A stretch of 64,000 bases of DNA from JAUUZQ01 sp964538375 (GCA_964538375.1 CAZIFQ010000003.1:124001-188000), one strand, 5' to 3'. Positions 15,865 through 25,094 are shown, counted from the first letter of the stretch. The notes: generated by a model not told the origin, from the letters alone. Translations and numbers: made by a program.

Positions 15865-17439
15865 CTATTTCGCGTAATTCACAGCCCGGGTTTCCCTGAT
15901 AACTGTTATTTTCACCTGTCCCGGATAGGTCATCTCATCCTGAATCTTCTTGGCTATATCGTAGGAGAGTTTGTCTGCATCTTTATCGCTTACCTTCTCA
16001 CTTCCAACAATAACTCGTAATTCACGACCAGCTTGAATAGCATAGCTCTTAATTACACCTGGGTATGATAAGGCCATGGATTCAAGTTCTTTCAAGCGCT
16101 TGATATATGATTCAACCACTTCTCTCCTTGCTCCCGGCCTGGCACCTGAAATAGCATCACAAACCTGGACAATCGGAGAAATAAGAGAGGTCATTTCAGT
16201 CTCATCATGATGAGACCCAATGGCATTGCAAACTTCTGGCTTTTCTTTGTACTTCTCAGCCAATTTCATTCCGAAAATTGCGTGTGGTAGTTCCGGCTCA
16301 TCATCAGGTACTTTTCCAATATCATGCAATAGTCCGGCACGCCTGGCAATCTTGGCATTGAGACCAAGTTCTGAAGCCATAATAGCACAAAGGTTTGCTA
16401 CCTCTCTTGAGTGCTGAAGAAGGTTCTGTCCATACGATGAGCGGTATTTCATTTTACCTACCATTCTTGTTAATTCAGGGTGTAAACCATGAATTCCAAG
16501 GTCAATAGCTGTTCTTTTACCTGTTTCAATGATCTCTTCTTCAATCTGCTTCCTTGTTTTTTCAACCACCTCTTCAATTCTTGCAGGATGAATCCTGCCG
16601 TCGGTAACGAGTTGGTGCAGCGCCAGTCGTGCAATTTCACGACGCACTGGATCAAATCCCGAAAGAATAATGGCTTCAGGAGTATCATCTACGATCACTT
16701 CAATACCAGTAGCAGATTCCAGGGCACGAATATTCCGTCCCTCGCGACCTATGATACGGCCCTTCATTTCATCTGAATCGATATGGAAGACTGTGACAGC
16801 ATTTTCAATAGCGCTTTCGGCAGCCACCCTCTGGATGGTTTCGATAACTACTTTTTTGGCATCCTTGTTGGCGGTCAATTTTGCTTCATCCATAATATCG
16901 TTGATAGATGACATGGCCTCAGTTCTGGCCTCTTCTTTCAACGATTCCACCAACTGCTTGGTGGCTTCTTCTGCAGAAAGCCCGGAAATAGTTTCCAGCT
17001 GCTCAACCTGCATTCTATGTGATTTCTCCAGCTCTTCTTTACGCTTTTCGATCAAGTCAAGCTGGTTTGTAAGGTTACCGCGAATTGCTTCTGTATCGCT
17101 AAGTTCTTTTCTAAGTTCATCCTCCTTTTGTGTAGCAGTATACTCTTTCTGCTTAATCGCAGATTCTCTCTGCCCAATCCTGTTATCCTTCTCGTTGATC
17201 ATTTTTTCATGATCAGCTTTCAATTGGAGAAATTTTTCTTTTGCCTGCAGCATTTTCCTCTGCTTTATCATCTCTGCTTCCTGCTCGGCATCTTTTATGA
17301 CATTACTTCCCTTCCTTTTTATCGATGCGGTACACACAAAATACGTCGCCACTATTCCTATTATCAATGTGCTTCCTCCAGCCAAAAAGTACCCCATCAA
17401 AGGAATCTGTAACACCACCTGGCTTATTAACAGTTCCAT
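15865..17439 (-). CDS. rny: Ribonuclease Y
   Basis: The 524-residue endoribonuclease starts RNA decay at the membrane. An N-terminal helix (about residues 12-36) anchors it. A long coiled coil (about 45-190) precedes the KH domain, with GRIIGREGRNIRALE near 225-240 and DDTPEAIILSGFDPVRREIA after it. The HD domain carries LLHDIGKV near 368-375. The C-terminal GRELRVIVGSEKVSD is conserved. The length is typical. It follows zapA and a 6S RNA gene on the same strand, an arrangement that I recall for Bacteroidota. Confidence 0.97.
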   Translation of the reverse strand: MELLISQVVLQIPLMGYFLAGGSTLIIGIVATYFVCTASIKRKGSNVIKDAEQEAEMIKQRKMLQAKEKFLQLKADHEKMINEKDNRIGQRESAIKQKEYTATQKEDELRKELSDTEAIRGNLTNQLDLIEKRKEELEKSHRMQVEQLETISGLSAEEATKQLVESLKEEARTEAMSSINDIMDEAKLTANKDAKKVVIETIQRVAAESAIENAVTVFHIDSDEMKGRIIGREGRNIRALESATGIEVIVDDTPEAIILSGFDPVRREIARLALHQLVTDGRIHPARIEEVVEKTRKQIEEEIIETGKRTAIDLGIHGLHPELTRMVGKMKYRSSYGQNLLQHSREVANLCAIMASELGLNAKIARRAGLLHDIGKVPDDEPELPHAIFGMKLAEKYKEKPEVCNAIGSHHDETEMTSLISPIVQVCDAISGARPGARREVVESYIKRLKELESMALSYPGVIKSYAIQAGRELRVIVGSEKVSDKDADKLSYDIAKKIQDEMTYPGQVKITVIRETRAVNYAK

Positions 17440-17462
17440 AATTTCTAATTTTTAGGTATAAA

Positions 17463-17663
17463 AAAACCCGCATATTCCTTCAAGATTTTATAAAACCCCT
17501 ATAAGGCATTTAAGGAGTCGCCGTCTCTTGTCGAGTTTCCACTGATCCCGATAAATCGTGATTTCCGGCGAACCGAAATTGTGGCCTGCTCTTCAAGCTC
17601 CGAGCTTTACTCCAATTTTATAAATGTTGAGTTTCAAAAATAATTTGAAGAAACAATGCGGGC
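17463..17663 (-). ncRNA. ssrS: 6S RNA (SsrS, Bacteroidota type)
   Basis: The 250-base gap between zapA and rny contains a transcript-like unit of about 200 bases on the minus strand. Its ends pair: 5' CCCGCAT...TTTCTTCAA with 3' TTGAAGGAA...ATGCGGG, followed by seven T residues, which gives a terminator. Inside, GGAGT pairs with ACTCC and a CCAC...GTGG helix encloses an apical region. This leaves a central bubble in a long hairpin, the shape by which 6S RNA mimics an open promoter and binds RNA polymerase. Position beside zapA also fits. A covariance-model search was not possible. Confidence 0.82.
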
Positions 17664-17689
17664 AAAGTCTTAATATGTAAAGAACGCTA

Positions 17690-17980
17690 TTACTCTTCTT
17701 TCAGTAAGATATCCAACTCCTCATTCAATACTTTTAAATCTTCCTCCAAAGATACTATATTTTGCTTTGATTCGCAATCTAAAAGCTGAATCACAAATTG
17801 TAAAGCTGCCATGGCTAAAAAATCCTGAGAATCTTTATCAGTATACCTCTGCTTATACTGTAAAAGCTTATCATTAATCAGTTTGGCCGCTTTCCTGATT
17901 TTCTCCTCGTCTCGCCTTTCTATTTTTAAGGGATAGTATCTTTCTGCAATCTGCACCTTTATGGGTAACTTCTCTTCCAT
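17690..17980 (-). CDS. zapA: Cell division protein ZapA
   Basis: The 96-residue protein has the ZapA N-terminal beta-rich part (LPIKVQIAERYYPLKIERRDEEKIRKAA) and a C-terminal coiled coil (about residues 55-94). ZapA crosslinks FtsZ filaments at the division ring. DFLAMAALQFVIQLL matches the family's central helix. It lies 9 bases downstream of a second small coiled-coil gene and upstream of 6S RNA and rny. The length is normal. Confidence 0.93.
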   Translation of the reverse strand: MEEKLPIKVQIAERYYPLKIERRDEEKIRKAAKLINDKLLQYKQRYTDKDSQDFLAMAALQFVIQLLDCESKQNIVSLEEDLKVLNEELDILLKEE

Positions 17981-17989
17981 CTATCCCTG

Positions 17990-18283
17990 TTATCTGTTTA
18001 AAAGAGCAATACACTTATCTATTTCCCGCACAATTTTGTTTATCCGCAATTTGGCATCCTGCGACTCCTCGCTCTCTGCCGAAAAAGCTTTTGCAAGCTT
18101 CAGCGTATTGTTTTGCTTTCTCAGTTCGTTTAACTCTTCTTTCTGTTCTCGTAATTTATCTCCCAGTTTATTATTCTCCGCTTCCAGTTCCAGGTTGCTG
18201 TTCTTATGCTCCACCAATCGTTCCCTCAGCGACTGAAACTTTTGCTTTAAATCATCAATTATATAAACCTGATCGACGCTCAT
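17990..18283 (-). CDS. Small coiled-coil protein upstream of ZapA
   Basis: I do not recognise a named family. The 97-residue protein is almost all predicted coiled coil (residues about 8-65), with many Leu, Glu and Lys heptads. It ends in a charged segment, RINKIVREIDKCIALLNR. Its start is supported by a TATATTTG promoter box about 20 bases upstream. Its place 9 bases before zapA suggests a division role, perhaps as a ZapB-like partner of ZapA; that role is an inference from context only. Confidence 0.8.
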   Translation of the reverse strand: MSVDQVYIIDDLKQKFQSLRERLVEHKNSNLELEAENNKLGDKLREQKEELNELRKQNNTLKLAKAFSAESEESQDAKLRINKIVREIDKCIALLNR

Positions 18284-18303
18284 TAAACAGAGGTGTTATA
18301 TTA

Positions 18304-18311
18304 CAAATATA
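18304..18311 (-). promoter_or_regulatory. Promoter -7 element of the zapA operon
   Basis: On the minus strand TATATTTG matches TAnnTTTG exactly. It would start transcription about 15 bases before the coiled-coil gene at 18283. No clear -33 TTTG was seen. Confidence 0.5.
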
Positions 18312-18486
18312 AGACTGTTTTCGATAAATAAAAACGCTTTACTGTTAATGATTATCAGATAAATGTATACTTGGGTCCTTTTTTCAATAAGAATAATGCT
18401 TTAATGGCTACTGTATAAAATACTTGACCTGTATAGATAATATTCCCTGGTTCATAAAATTTCTTTCACTCGTTGATAATAAATGA

Positions 18487-18494
18487 TAGTTTTG
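18487..18494 (+). promoter_or_regulatory. Promoter -7 element that decides the M23 peptidase start
   Basis: TAGTTTTG matches the TAnnTTTG consensus. Transcription would begin near 18500, downstream of the ATG at 18496. This makes the second ATG at 18517, which opens a clean signal peptide, the likely start. Confidence 0.5.
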
Positions 18495-18516
18495 CATGAA
18501 AAATTGTAGAAGATTT

Positions 18517-20229
18517 ATGAAGAAAATTATTTTATTGGTATTCCTGCTGGGAGTATCATTTATGGCAAAAGCACAAAATGGAACAGACTTCAGATCACCA
18601 TTGGACATCCCGCTTTTTTTATCAGGGAATTTTGGTGAGTTAAGATCCAATCATTTTCATTCCGGGATAGATATCAAGACCCAGGGAACAACAGGTCATA
18701 AAGTTTATTCTATTGAGGATGGATATGTTTCAAGAATTAAAATCCAGGGAGGTGGATATGGCCATGCACTTTACATTGCTCATCCAAACGGATATACAAG
18801 TGTTTATGGTCACCTGTCAGCATACAACGAGGCAATTACTGCTTATGCCAGGAAGGTTCAGTATCAGTTGGAATCTTTTGAGGTGGACCTGTATTTGAAA
18901 CCCGGTGAATTCCCAGTTAAGAAAGGAGAAATCGTTGCCCTATCTGGAAATACCGGTAGCTCTGCAGGCCCTCATCTTCATTTTGAGATCAGAAAAACAT
19001 CGAATCAACACCCAGCTAATGCCTTGCTGTATCATTTTCCAATAAAGGATGATATAGCTCCAAAATTTACTCAATTGGTAATCTACCCAAGAGGAGAAAA
19101 TGCCCAGGTGCAACAGGGATATGACGATGTAGCATTTGGCCTGGTAGACTCGGGAGATGGATACAAAATAAAAGACAATTCCATTATCCTCGGCTTTGGA
19201 AAAATTGGCTTTGGCGTTGAAGTATATGACTACCTGAATGGAACAAGAAATCGTTGCGGGGTATATACCCTTGAACTTTTAGTAGATGGGGAAACTCACT
19301 TCATGACTGAGATGGGGGAATTCTCTTTCTCAGAGAGCAGATTCATCAATGCACATATTGACTACGCATTCAAAAATGAAACCAAAAGAAGTGTACAACG
19401 GCTCTACAAGTTGCCTTACAATGACCTGAGCATATATAAATATGTAAATGGTGATGGGCTGATTGATATAAGAGACACCCTGTCACATGAAGTATCGATA
19501 GTTGCAACAGATGCATATGGAAATCAATCTGAAATAAATTTCAATCTTAAGGGAACCGGAGTACCTCAAAGAATGGCCAGCAGGAAGAGTCCATCTACAG
19601 TTCTCTTACCATACAATGCAGAAGGGGGATTTGCCGACAGGGATATTAATTTATCATTCCCTGCTTACAGTTTTTATGAAGATATTCCATTTACTTACTT
19701 GCGCACAGGTGGACTCCCCGAAACAGCATCAGATATATTCCAGGTGCATTCAAAATCAACGCCGGTTCACAAGCGAATTAAACTCTCTTTGAAACCACCT
19801 TCAGACCTCAGCATGTATAAAGAGAAAATCTGTATGGTTACTGTGAATGATGACAATGAAATAGCTTGCGTGGGAGGCAGCTATGAGAATGGATATGTAA
19901 CAGCTGAAGTTCGAAGCTTCGGAAAGTACGCCATAGCAATTGATACAGTTGCACCAGGCATTACTGCACTAAATCTGCATGCAGGTAAAACTATTACCAC
20001 TGAGCCCGGTCTAAGGTTTGTCATCAAGGATAATCTCTCAGGAATTTCGAGTTATAAAGCTTATCTTGACAATAATTGGGTTCTGATGCAGTATGATCCT
20101 AAAAACGAGCTGCTTGTGTATACCTTTGATGATGACAGGATCAGTAGCAACAGCAATCATGAGCTCGAGTTATATGTTGAGGATAACAAGGGAAATAAAG
20201 CATTCTATCATACCACATTTTTCAGATAA
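18517..20229 (+). CDS. M23 family zinc metallopeptidase (LytM-type)
   Basis: This 570-residue secreted protein probably cuts peptide crossbridges of peptidoglycan. The start is at the second ATG, which gives a normal signal peptide (MKKIILLVFLLGVSFMAKAQ). The M23 domain occupies about residues 40-160: zinc ligands H48 and D52 in HFHSGID, and H153 and H155 in GPHLHFE. The remaining 400 residues are beta-rich domains with Ig-like character. No membrane anchor was seen. The stop abuts the anmK start, so the two are probably cotranscribed and both act on cell-wall material. Confidence 0.9.
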   Translation: MKKIILLVFLLGVSFMAKAQNGTDFRSPLDIPLFLSGNFGELRSNHFHSGIDIKTQGTTGHKVYSIEDGYVSRIKIQGGGYGHALYIAHPNGYTSVYGHLSAYNEAITAYARKVQYQLESFEVDLYLKPGEFPVKKGEIVALSGNTGSSAGPHLHFEIRKTSNQHPANALLYHFPIKDDIAPKFTQLVIYPRGENAQVQQGYDDVAFGLVDSGDGYKIKDNSIILGFGKIGFGVEVYDYLNGTRNRCGVYTLELLVDGETHFMTEMGEFSFSESRFINAHIDYAFKNETKRSVQRLYKLPYNDLSIYKYVNGDGLIDIRDTLSHEVSIVATDAYGNQSEINFNLKGTGVPQRMASRKSPSTVLLPYNAEGGFADRDINLSFPAYSFYEDIPFTYLRTGGLPETASDIFQVHSKSTPVHKRIKLSLKPPSDLSMYKEKICMVTVNDDNEIACVGGSYENGYVTAEVRSFGKYAIAIDTVAPGITALNLHAGKTITTEPGLRFVIKDNLSGISSYKAYLDNNWVLMQYDPKNELLVYTFDDDRISSNSNHELELYVEDNKGNKAFYHTTFFR

Positions 20230-21315
20230 TTGATACTGGAAAAAACTTCATACCTGGTACTTGGACTGATGTCCGGCACATCGCTCGACGGTGTCGACCT
20301 GGCATTGTGTGAATTTAATTTTAAAGGCAAGTTTCGAACATTCGAAATTGCAGAAGCCACTACCCTGCCCTACAATTCTACGCTCAGCAAAAAATTGAAA
20401 GAATGTATAAATTACGATGACAAAGAACTGGCTTTACTAGATATTGAGGTGGGAGAGTTCTTCTCAGAAGTTATCAACTCATTTTTGGCAGGGAGAGAAA
20501 ATCTTCCTCAACTTATTGCTTCACACGGACATACTGTATTTCACAGGCCGGAAGAGGGCTTAACACTGCAAATCGGGAATGGTGAAGTAATGGCTGAAAA
20601 AACCGGGATTACAGTTGTAAACGATTTCAGGAGTCAGGACGTACTTCTAGGCGGACAGGGAGCTCCACTGGTTCCAGTGGGAGACAGGGATTTGTTTTAC
20701 GCTTACGATTTTTGTCTGAACCTGGGAGGGTTTGCAAACATCTCATACAATGATAGTGATTCTTCAGAACGAATTGCATGTGATATCTCGGCTTGTAATA
20801 TGGCTTTTAATCATCTTAGTCAGAAGCTTGGACAGCCATATGACAGTAACGGTTTGCTGGCGCGAGGCGGAGATATTGACAGCGAGCTTTTGGACCAGCT
20901 TAATAACTTGAACTATTATAAATTGCCTGCCCCAAAATCACTTGGGAAAGAGTGGTTTGTGGATCAGTTTTTACCAATACTTGAATCTTCTGAATTGAAT
21001 ATTTTTGATAAACTGGCCACAACTACGGAGCACATAGCAATGCAAATTGCAAAATTTATCAATGTTGCCAGGCAAGCAGAATCGAAATTACTTATCACAG
21101 GAGGTGGAGCTTATAATTCATTCCTGATTGAGCGAATAAGAAACACCTGTGATATAAGTATGATTCTGCCCAGGAATGAGATTATTGAATATAAAGAGGC
21201 ACTGATTTTTGCCTATCTTGGCATTTTGAGAATCAGAAATGAAGTAAATGTACTTTCTTCTGTTACAGGAGCAAGAGAAGACAGTTCTTCAGGAGTAATA
21301 CATTGCAAAAATTAA
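20230..21315 (+). CDS. anmK: Anhydro-N-acetylmuramic acid kinase
   Basis: This 361-residue kinase phosphorylates and opens 1,6-anhydro-MurNAc released during cell-wall turnover, giving MurNAc-6-phosphate. The N-terminal GLMSGTSLDGVDLALCEF is the family's ATP-binding signature. ASHGHTVFHRP, GGQGAPLVPVGD and NLGGFANIS follow in the right order, and LLITGGGAYN is near the end. The frame opens with TTG right after the M23 peptidase stop; no upstream ATG exists, so TTG is the probable start. The 3' end overlaps the region just before the next gene. Confidence 0.94.
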   Translation: MILEKTSYLVLGLMSGTSLDGVDLALCEFNFKGKFRTFEIAEATTLPYNSTLSKKLKECINYDDKELALLDIEVGEFFSEVINSFLAGRENLPQLIASHGHTVFHRPEEGLTLQIGNGEVMAEKTGITVVNDFRSQDVLLGGQGAPLVPVGDRDLFYAYDFCLNLGGFANISYNDSDSSERIACDISACNMAFNHLSQKLGQPYDSNGLLARGGDIDSELLDQLNNLNYYKLPAPKSLGKEWFVDQFLPILESSELNIFDKLATTTEHIAMQIAKFINVARQAESKLLITGGGAYNSFLIERIRNTCDISMILPRNEIIEYKEALIFAYLGILRIRNEVNVLSSVTGAREDSSSGVIHCKN

Positions 21316-21320
21316 GATAC

Positions 21321-22463
21321 ATGGAAAATTTTATTTCATATAATCCCACAAATCTGCATTTCGGCAAAGACGTAGTGAATGAACTCGGAGCTATAGCAGC
21401 ATCAACAGGGAGAAAAGCACTGTTGGTTTATGGTGGTGGATCTGTCTTGAGAAATGGTAGTTACCAGGATACAGTCAATCAGCTGAAAGCAAACAACATT
21501 GATATCATTGAGTATAGTGGCATTAAACCAAATCCATTGGTAAAAAGTGTTGATGAAGCTGCTGAGTTAGGATTGAAAGAAGGCGTTGATATGGTAGTCG
21601 CTGTTGGTGGAGGAAGCGTTATTGATTCAGCCAAGATAATTGCTGTTTGTATTTCAGACAAAGTGAAAGGATGGGAAATAATGACAGGTGCGCATGAGCC
21701 AAAAGCTACAATTCCCCTTATATTAGTTTTAACTCTTGCTGCCACAGGAACAGAGATGAATCCAACTGCAGTGCTGCAAAATCCGGAATCAGATGATAAG
21801 AGGGGCTTCAGGCATCCTGTAATGTTTCCTAAACATTCATTCCTTGATCCTGGATATACGAAATCAGTACCTCCGGATTATACGGCTTATGGTATTGTTG
21901 ATTTAGTAGCTCATTCTTTAGAAGCATGGTTTGGAGCTGGTCATGCTCCACTATCAGACAAATTCGTATTAGCCATCATAAAGGAAGCGCTGGAGATAGG
22001 CCCTAAATTGATGAAGGACCTTGAGAATTATGAACTGAGGGCAAGAATAATGTGGGCAGCAACCAATGCATTAAACGATGTCACCATGCATGCGCGCAAA
22101 TCCGGTGACTGGGGTGTTCATGGCTTAGGTCATATATTATCATACTTGTATGACACTGCTCATGGAGCAACTCTTTCTATTATTTATCCTGCCTGGATGA
22201 AGCATATTGCACTTCGTGCCCCGGATCGAATCATTGAACTGGGCAGTGCCCTGTTTGGGGTCAATTCTGTCTCAGCAACAGTGAAAGAATTTGAAAAGTT
22301 CTTTATTGAATTAGGAAGCCCCATAAGAGCAAATGAAGCAGGAATAAACAAAGAAAAAAGTAGTGAGATACTTGAACTTATGAGAAAACATAAAGTATCT
22401 GGAATGCATCATTCCCTCGATGAGTCTGACAGGAAGGCCATTGTAGAAATGATGATGGTATAA
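21321..22463 (+). CDS. Iron-containing alcohol dehydrogenase (butanol dehydrogenase/YqhD-like)
   Basis: The 380-residue group III alcohol dehydrogenase should reduce aldehydes with NAD(P)H. The start at MENFISYNPTNLHFGKD is the ATG typical of this family; an in-frame TTG 18 bases upstream is less likely. The nucleotide site GGGSVIDSAKIIA is near residues 93-105. Metal-binding residues appear in DLVAHSLEAWF, WGVHGLGH and DTAHGATLSIIYPAWM. AATGTEMNPTAVL is also conserved. It ends with a strong terminator and follows anmK closely. Confidence 0.93.
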   Translation: MENFISYNPTNLHFGKDVVNELGAIAASTGRKALLVYGGGSVLRNGSYQDTVNQLKANNIDIIEYSGIKPNPLVKSVDEAAELGLKEGVDMVVAVGGGSVIDSAKIIAVCISDKVKGWEIMTGAHEPKATIPLILVLTLAATGTEMNPTAVLQNPESDDKRGFRHPVMFPKHSFLDPGYTKSVPPDYTAYGIVDLVAHSLEAWFGAGHAPLSDKFVLAIIKEALEIGPKLMKDLENYELRARIMWAATNALNDVTMHARKSGDWGVHGLGHILSYLYDTAHGATLSIIYPAWMKHIALRAPDRIIELGSALFGVNSVSATVKEFEKFFIELGSPIRANEAGINKEKSSEILELMRKHKVSGMHHSLDESDRKAIVEMMMV

Positions 22464-22470
22464 AATCGAA

Positions 22471-22500
22471 AAAGGCAGATCGGGAGATCTGCCTTTTTTC
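22471..22500 (+). terminator. Intrinsic terminator after the alcohol dehydrogenase
   Basis: GGCAGATC (22474-22481) and GATCTGCC (22486-22493) pair perfectly around a 4-base loop. The stem is extended by A-T pairs and followed by six T residues. It ends the M23-anmK-dehydrogenase run. Confidence 0.93.
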
Positions 22501-22820
22501 TATCTAACTAAAACTACCAACTAAACTACTAACTAATATCTTAAATTTTGTTCTATTTACCTTTTAAAATCTGCTGCTATTAAAATGAACTGCAAATTTG
22601 ATAGTACAAAAATACGTTCTATTCTTCTAAGGAAAATTAAGTAATTGTTAATTTTAGATTAAACTATTATTCATTCATATATTGGCATCAAACCCAAAAA
22701 AATTTAAATTTTCTTATGTTATAAAAATAATTTCTTGTTTGTTCTGATGAAAAATAGAATCTTTATCCCCGATTTAAAAATCACCTTACGTATATAAGTA
22801 TCTTAATTAAATATATTCTT
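22501..22820. other. AT-rich gap before the C69 dipeptidase
   Basis: No gene was found in these 320 bases. The first 40 bases are a CTAACTA-type degenerate repeat (22502-22540). A minus-strand TATTTTTG occurs near 22610 but has no gene behind it. The dipeptidase promoter should lie in the last 80 bases, yet no clear consensus box was seen there. Confidence 0.4.
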
Positions 22821-24497
22821 ATGAAAAAGATTTTGACATTCGTTCTCGCTCTTGGATTATTAGCCGTGCATGTAGATATGAGATCCTGCACAAATTTCCT
22901 GGTTACCCCTGGCGCTTCAGTTAATGGATCTTCGATGATTACATACGCAGCAGATGCTCATGTGTTATATGGAGAATTATATTTTACTCCGGCTGCTAAG
23001 TATAAGCCAGGTTCGATGTTGAAAGTTTACGAGTGGGATACACATAAATACCTCGGGAAAATAAAACAAATTTCACAGACTTATTCTGTTATCGGTAATA
23101 TGAATGAGCACCAGGTGGCTATTGGAGAAACTACATACGGTGGTCGTTCCGGACTTGTTGATACTACAGCAATAATTGATTATGGTAGTTTGATGTACAT
23201 AACCCTTCAACGAGCTAAGAGTGCGCGTGAGGCCATAAATATAATGGGTGAGTTGGTTGACACTTACGGATACTATAGTTTAGGAGAATCTTTCTCTGTT
23301 AGTGATGCCAATGAAGTGTGGATCATGGAATTGATTGGAAAAGGAATGGATATTGAAGACGGCGTTAATAAGAACAAAGGTGCTGTATGGGTTGCAGTAA
23401 AAATACCTGATGGTTACGTTTCCGGTCATGCAAACCAGGCACGCATCCGCCAGTTTCCTCTCAACGATCCTGATAATTGTTTATATGCTCCAGATGTAAT
23501 TTCGTTTGCAAGAGAACAAGGATTTTATGAAGGAAGCGATGAAGATTTTAGTTTTTCTGACACGTATGCGCCAATTAGTTTTGGTGGAGCAAGATTTTGT
23601 GAAATAAGAGTATGGTCATTTTTTAAGGATGTGAGCGACGATATGGATCAGTATTTTGCTTATGCCAGTGGTCATGAACTTGATAACAGGATGCCTTTAT
23701 ACATTAAGCCAAACAGAAAAATTTCTAATCACGACTTAATGAATTTCATGCGTGACCACCTTGAAGGTACAGAACTTGATATGACGAAAGATCCCGGTGC
23801 AGGCCCATTCGGTCTCCCCTATCGCTGGCGCCCGCTCTACTGGGAAGTTGACGGACAGCAATATTGCAATGAAAGAGCAACAGCAACGCAGCAAACCGGA
23901 TTTTCTTTTATAGCAGAATCACGCGCCGATATGCCTGATATGATTGGTGGAATCTTTTGGTTCGGTATTGATGATGCGGCTTCTACAGTTTACGTACCAA
24001 TGTATTGCGGAATGAACGAGGTGCCTGAATCATATGCAGTTGGCAATGGCGATATGCTGACTTATTCAGACAATTCTGCTTTCTGGGCATTCAATTTCGT
24101 ATCCAATTTTTGCTACCTCAGGTATAATATAATGATGGAAGATGTTAAAAAGAAACAGCAGCACCTGGAATTGAAATTCATCGAAAAAGTAAAGCTTATT
24201 GATGCAGAAGCAATGAGATTACATGAGAATAGTCCAAAGAAAGCACGCAAATACATTACCGAGTTTTCCGTAAATGCAGGAAACCACACTGTTGATGTAT
24301 GGAAGGAACTTGGACAATATCTTCTTGTAAAATATATCGATGGAAATATCAAGAAAGAAGAGGACGGAAAATTCCTGCGTAACCCCTACGGTTACCCTGT
24401 TGGTCCGAGTCAGCCAGGATACTCCGAAGATTGGAAGAAAGAGGTTGTAAAAGGAACGGGTGAGAAGTTGTTGGTGCCAGAGGGCGGCGGACATTAG
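22821..24497 (+). CDS. C69 family dipeptidase
   Basis: The 558-residue protein is a secreted N-terminal-nucleophile peptidase of family C69. A signal-like segment (residues 1-21) precedes C23 in RSCTNFLV, the nucleophile exposed after processing. TYAADAHVLYGELY, IGETTYGGRSG and SFSVSDANEVWIMELIGKG are characteristic of this family. C69 enzymes cleave dipeptides with broad specificity. The gene stands alone, followed by 249 bases of repeat-rich DNA. Its length fits the Bacteroidota members. Confidence 0.92.
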   Translation: MKKILTFVLALGLLAVHVDMRSCTNFLVTPGASVNGSSMITYAADAHVLYGELYFTPAAKYKPGSMLKVYEWDTHKYLGKIKQISQTYSVIGNMNEHQVAIGETTYGGRSGLVDTTAIIDYGSLMYITLQRAKSAREAINIMGELVDTYGYYSLGESFSVSDANEVWIMELIGKGMDIEDGVNKNKGAVWVAVKIPDGYVSGHANQARIRQFPLNDPDNCLYAPDVISFAREQGFYEGSDEDFSFSDTYAPISFGGARFCEIRVWSFFKDVSDDMDQYFAYASGHELDNRMPLYIKPNRKISNHDLMNFMRDHLEGTELDMTKDPGAGPFGLPYRWRPLYWEVDGQQYCNERATATQQTGFSFIAESRADMPDMIGGIFWFGIDDAASTVYVPMYCGMNEVPESYAVGNGDMLTYSDNSAFWAFNFVSNFCYLRYNIMMEDVKKKQQHLELKFIEKVKLIDAEAMRLHENSPKKARKYITEFSVNAGNHTVDVWKELGQYLLVKYIDGNIKKEEDGKFLRNPYGYPVGPSQPGYSEDWKKEVVKGTGEKLLVPEGGGH

Positions 24498-24504
24498 GAA
24501 CCCT

Positions 24505-24550
24505 ATCCCCTTGCTGAAGCAAGGGACTTCCCCTTGAGAAGGGGAAGAGG
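24505..24550. repeat. Short inverted repeats downstream of the C69 dipeptidase gene
   Basis: CCCTTGCTGAAGCAAGGG and CTTCCCCTTGAGAAGGGGAAG are two adjacent hairpin-forming palindromes. T-runs are absent, so they are more likely interspersed repeats than simple terminators. Confidence 0.6.
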
Positions 24551-24693
24551 TAAATGGCAACTTTTTGCAGTTAGTAAAACAACTTTAGTCACTTTAGTTC
24601 ACTCTGGGTTTCAACTTTAGGCACTCGAAGTACTCAAAGTACTCAAGGCACTTAATTTGTTAACAACTACTATTAAATTAATAAAATATTTTC

Positions 24694-24701
24694 TATCTTT
24701 G
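24694..24701 (+). promoter_or_regulatory. Promoter -7 element of rplS
   Basis: TATCTTTG followed by CACCC is a very typical Bacteroidota promoter end. The transcript would start near 24708, about 40 bases before rplS. Confidence 0.6.
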
Positions 24702-24746
24702 CACCCTGTAAAATTATAGGGAAAATACACTAAAGATTTTTGAGCA

Positions 24747-25094
24747 ATGGACTTAATGAAAGTGGTAAAAGAAAATTACGCAGTAGCTACTGAATTACCA
24801 GACTTTAGCGCAGGTGATACAATTACTGTACATTATAAAATTAGAGAAGGAAATAAAGAGAGAATTCAGCAATACAGGGGTACTGTTTTGCAGAGAAGAG
24901 GAGCAGGACATACTGAGACTTTTACAGTGCGTAAAATGTCAGGTAACGTAGGTGTTGAAAGAATCTTCCCTACCGCATCTCCTTTTATCGATAAAATTGA
25001 AATTAACAAAAAAGGTCATGTACGTCGCGCCCGTATCTTCTATCTTCGTGGATTAACTGGCAAGCGCGCCAGGATCCAGGAAAAGAAATTCTAA
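24747..25094 (+). CDS. rplS: 50S ribosomal protein L19
   Basis: The 115-residue protein is L19, at the 30S-50S interface. Conserved parts include DFSAGDTITVHYKIREGNKERIQ, QYRGTVLQRRG, FTVRKMSGNVGVERIFP and the basic RRARIFYLRGLTGKRARI. The length is normal. A tRNA-Arg gene follows 14 bases after the stop and may be cotranscribed. The upstream TATCTTTG box gives a good promoter. Confidence 0.98.
   Translation: MDLMKVVKENYAVATELPDFSAGDTITVHYKIREGNKERIQQYRGTVLQRRGAGHTETFTVRKMSGNVGVERIFPTASPFIDKIEINKKGHVRRARIFYLRGLTGKRARIQEKKF

Noticed and set aside
16670..17212. 180-residue Ser-rich frame opposite rny
   Set aside because: It mirrors the coiled-coil codons of rny and has no recognisable domain.
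22600..22620. Minus-strand TATTTTTG box as an sRNA promoter
   Set aside because: No hairpin with T-run or gene follows in that direction apart from the reverse face of an existing terminator.
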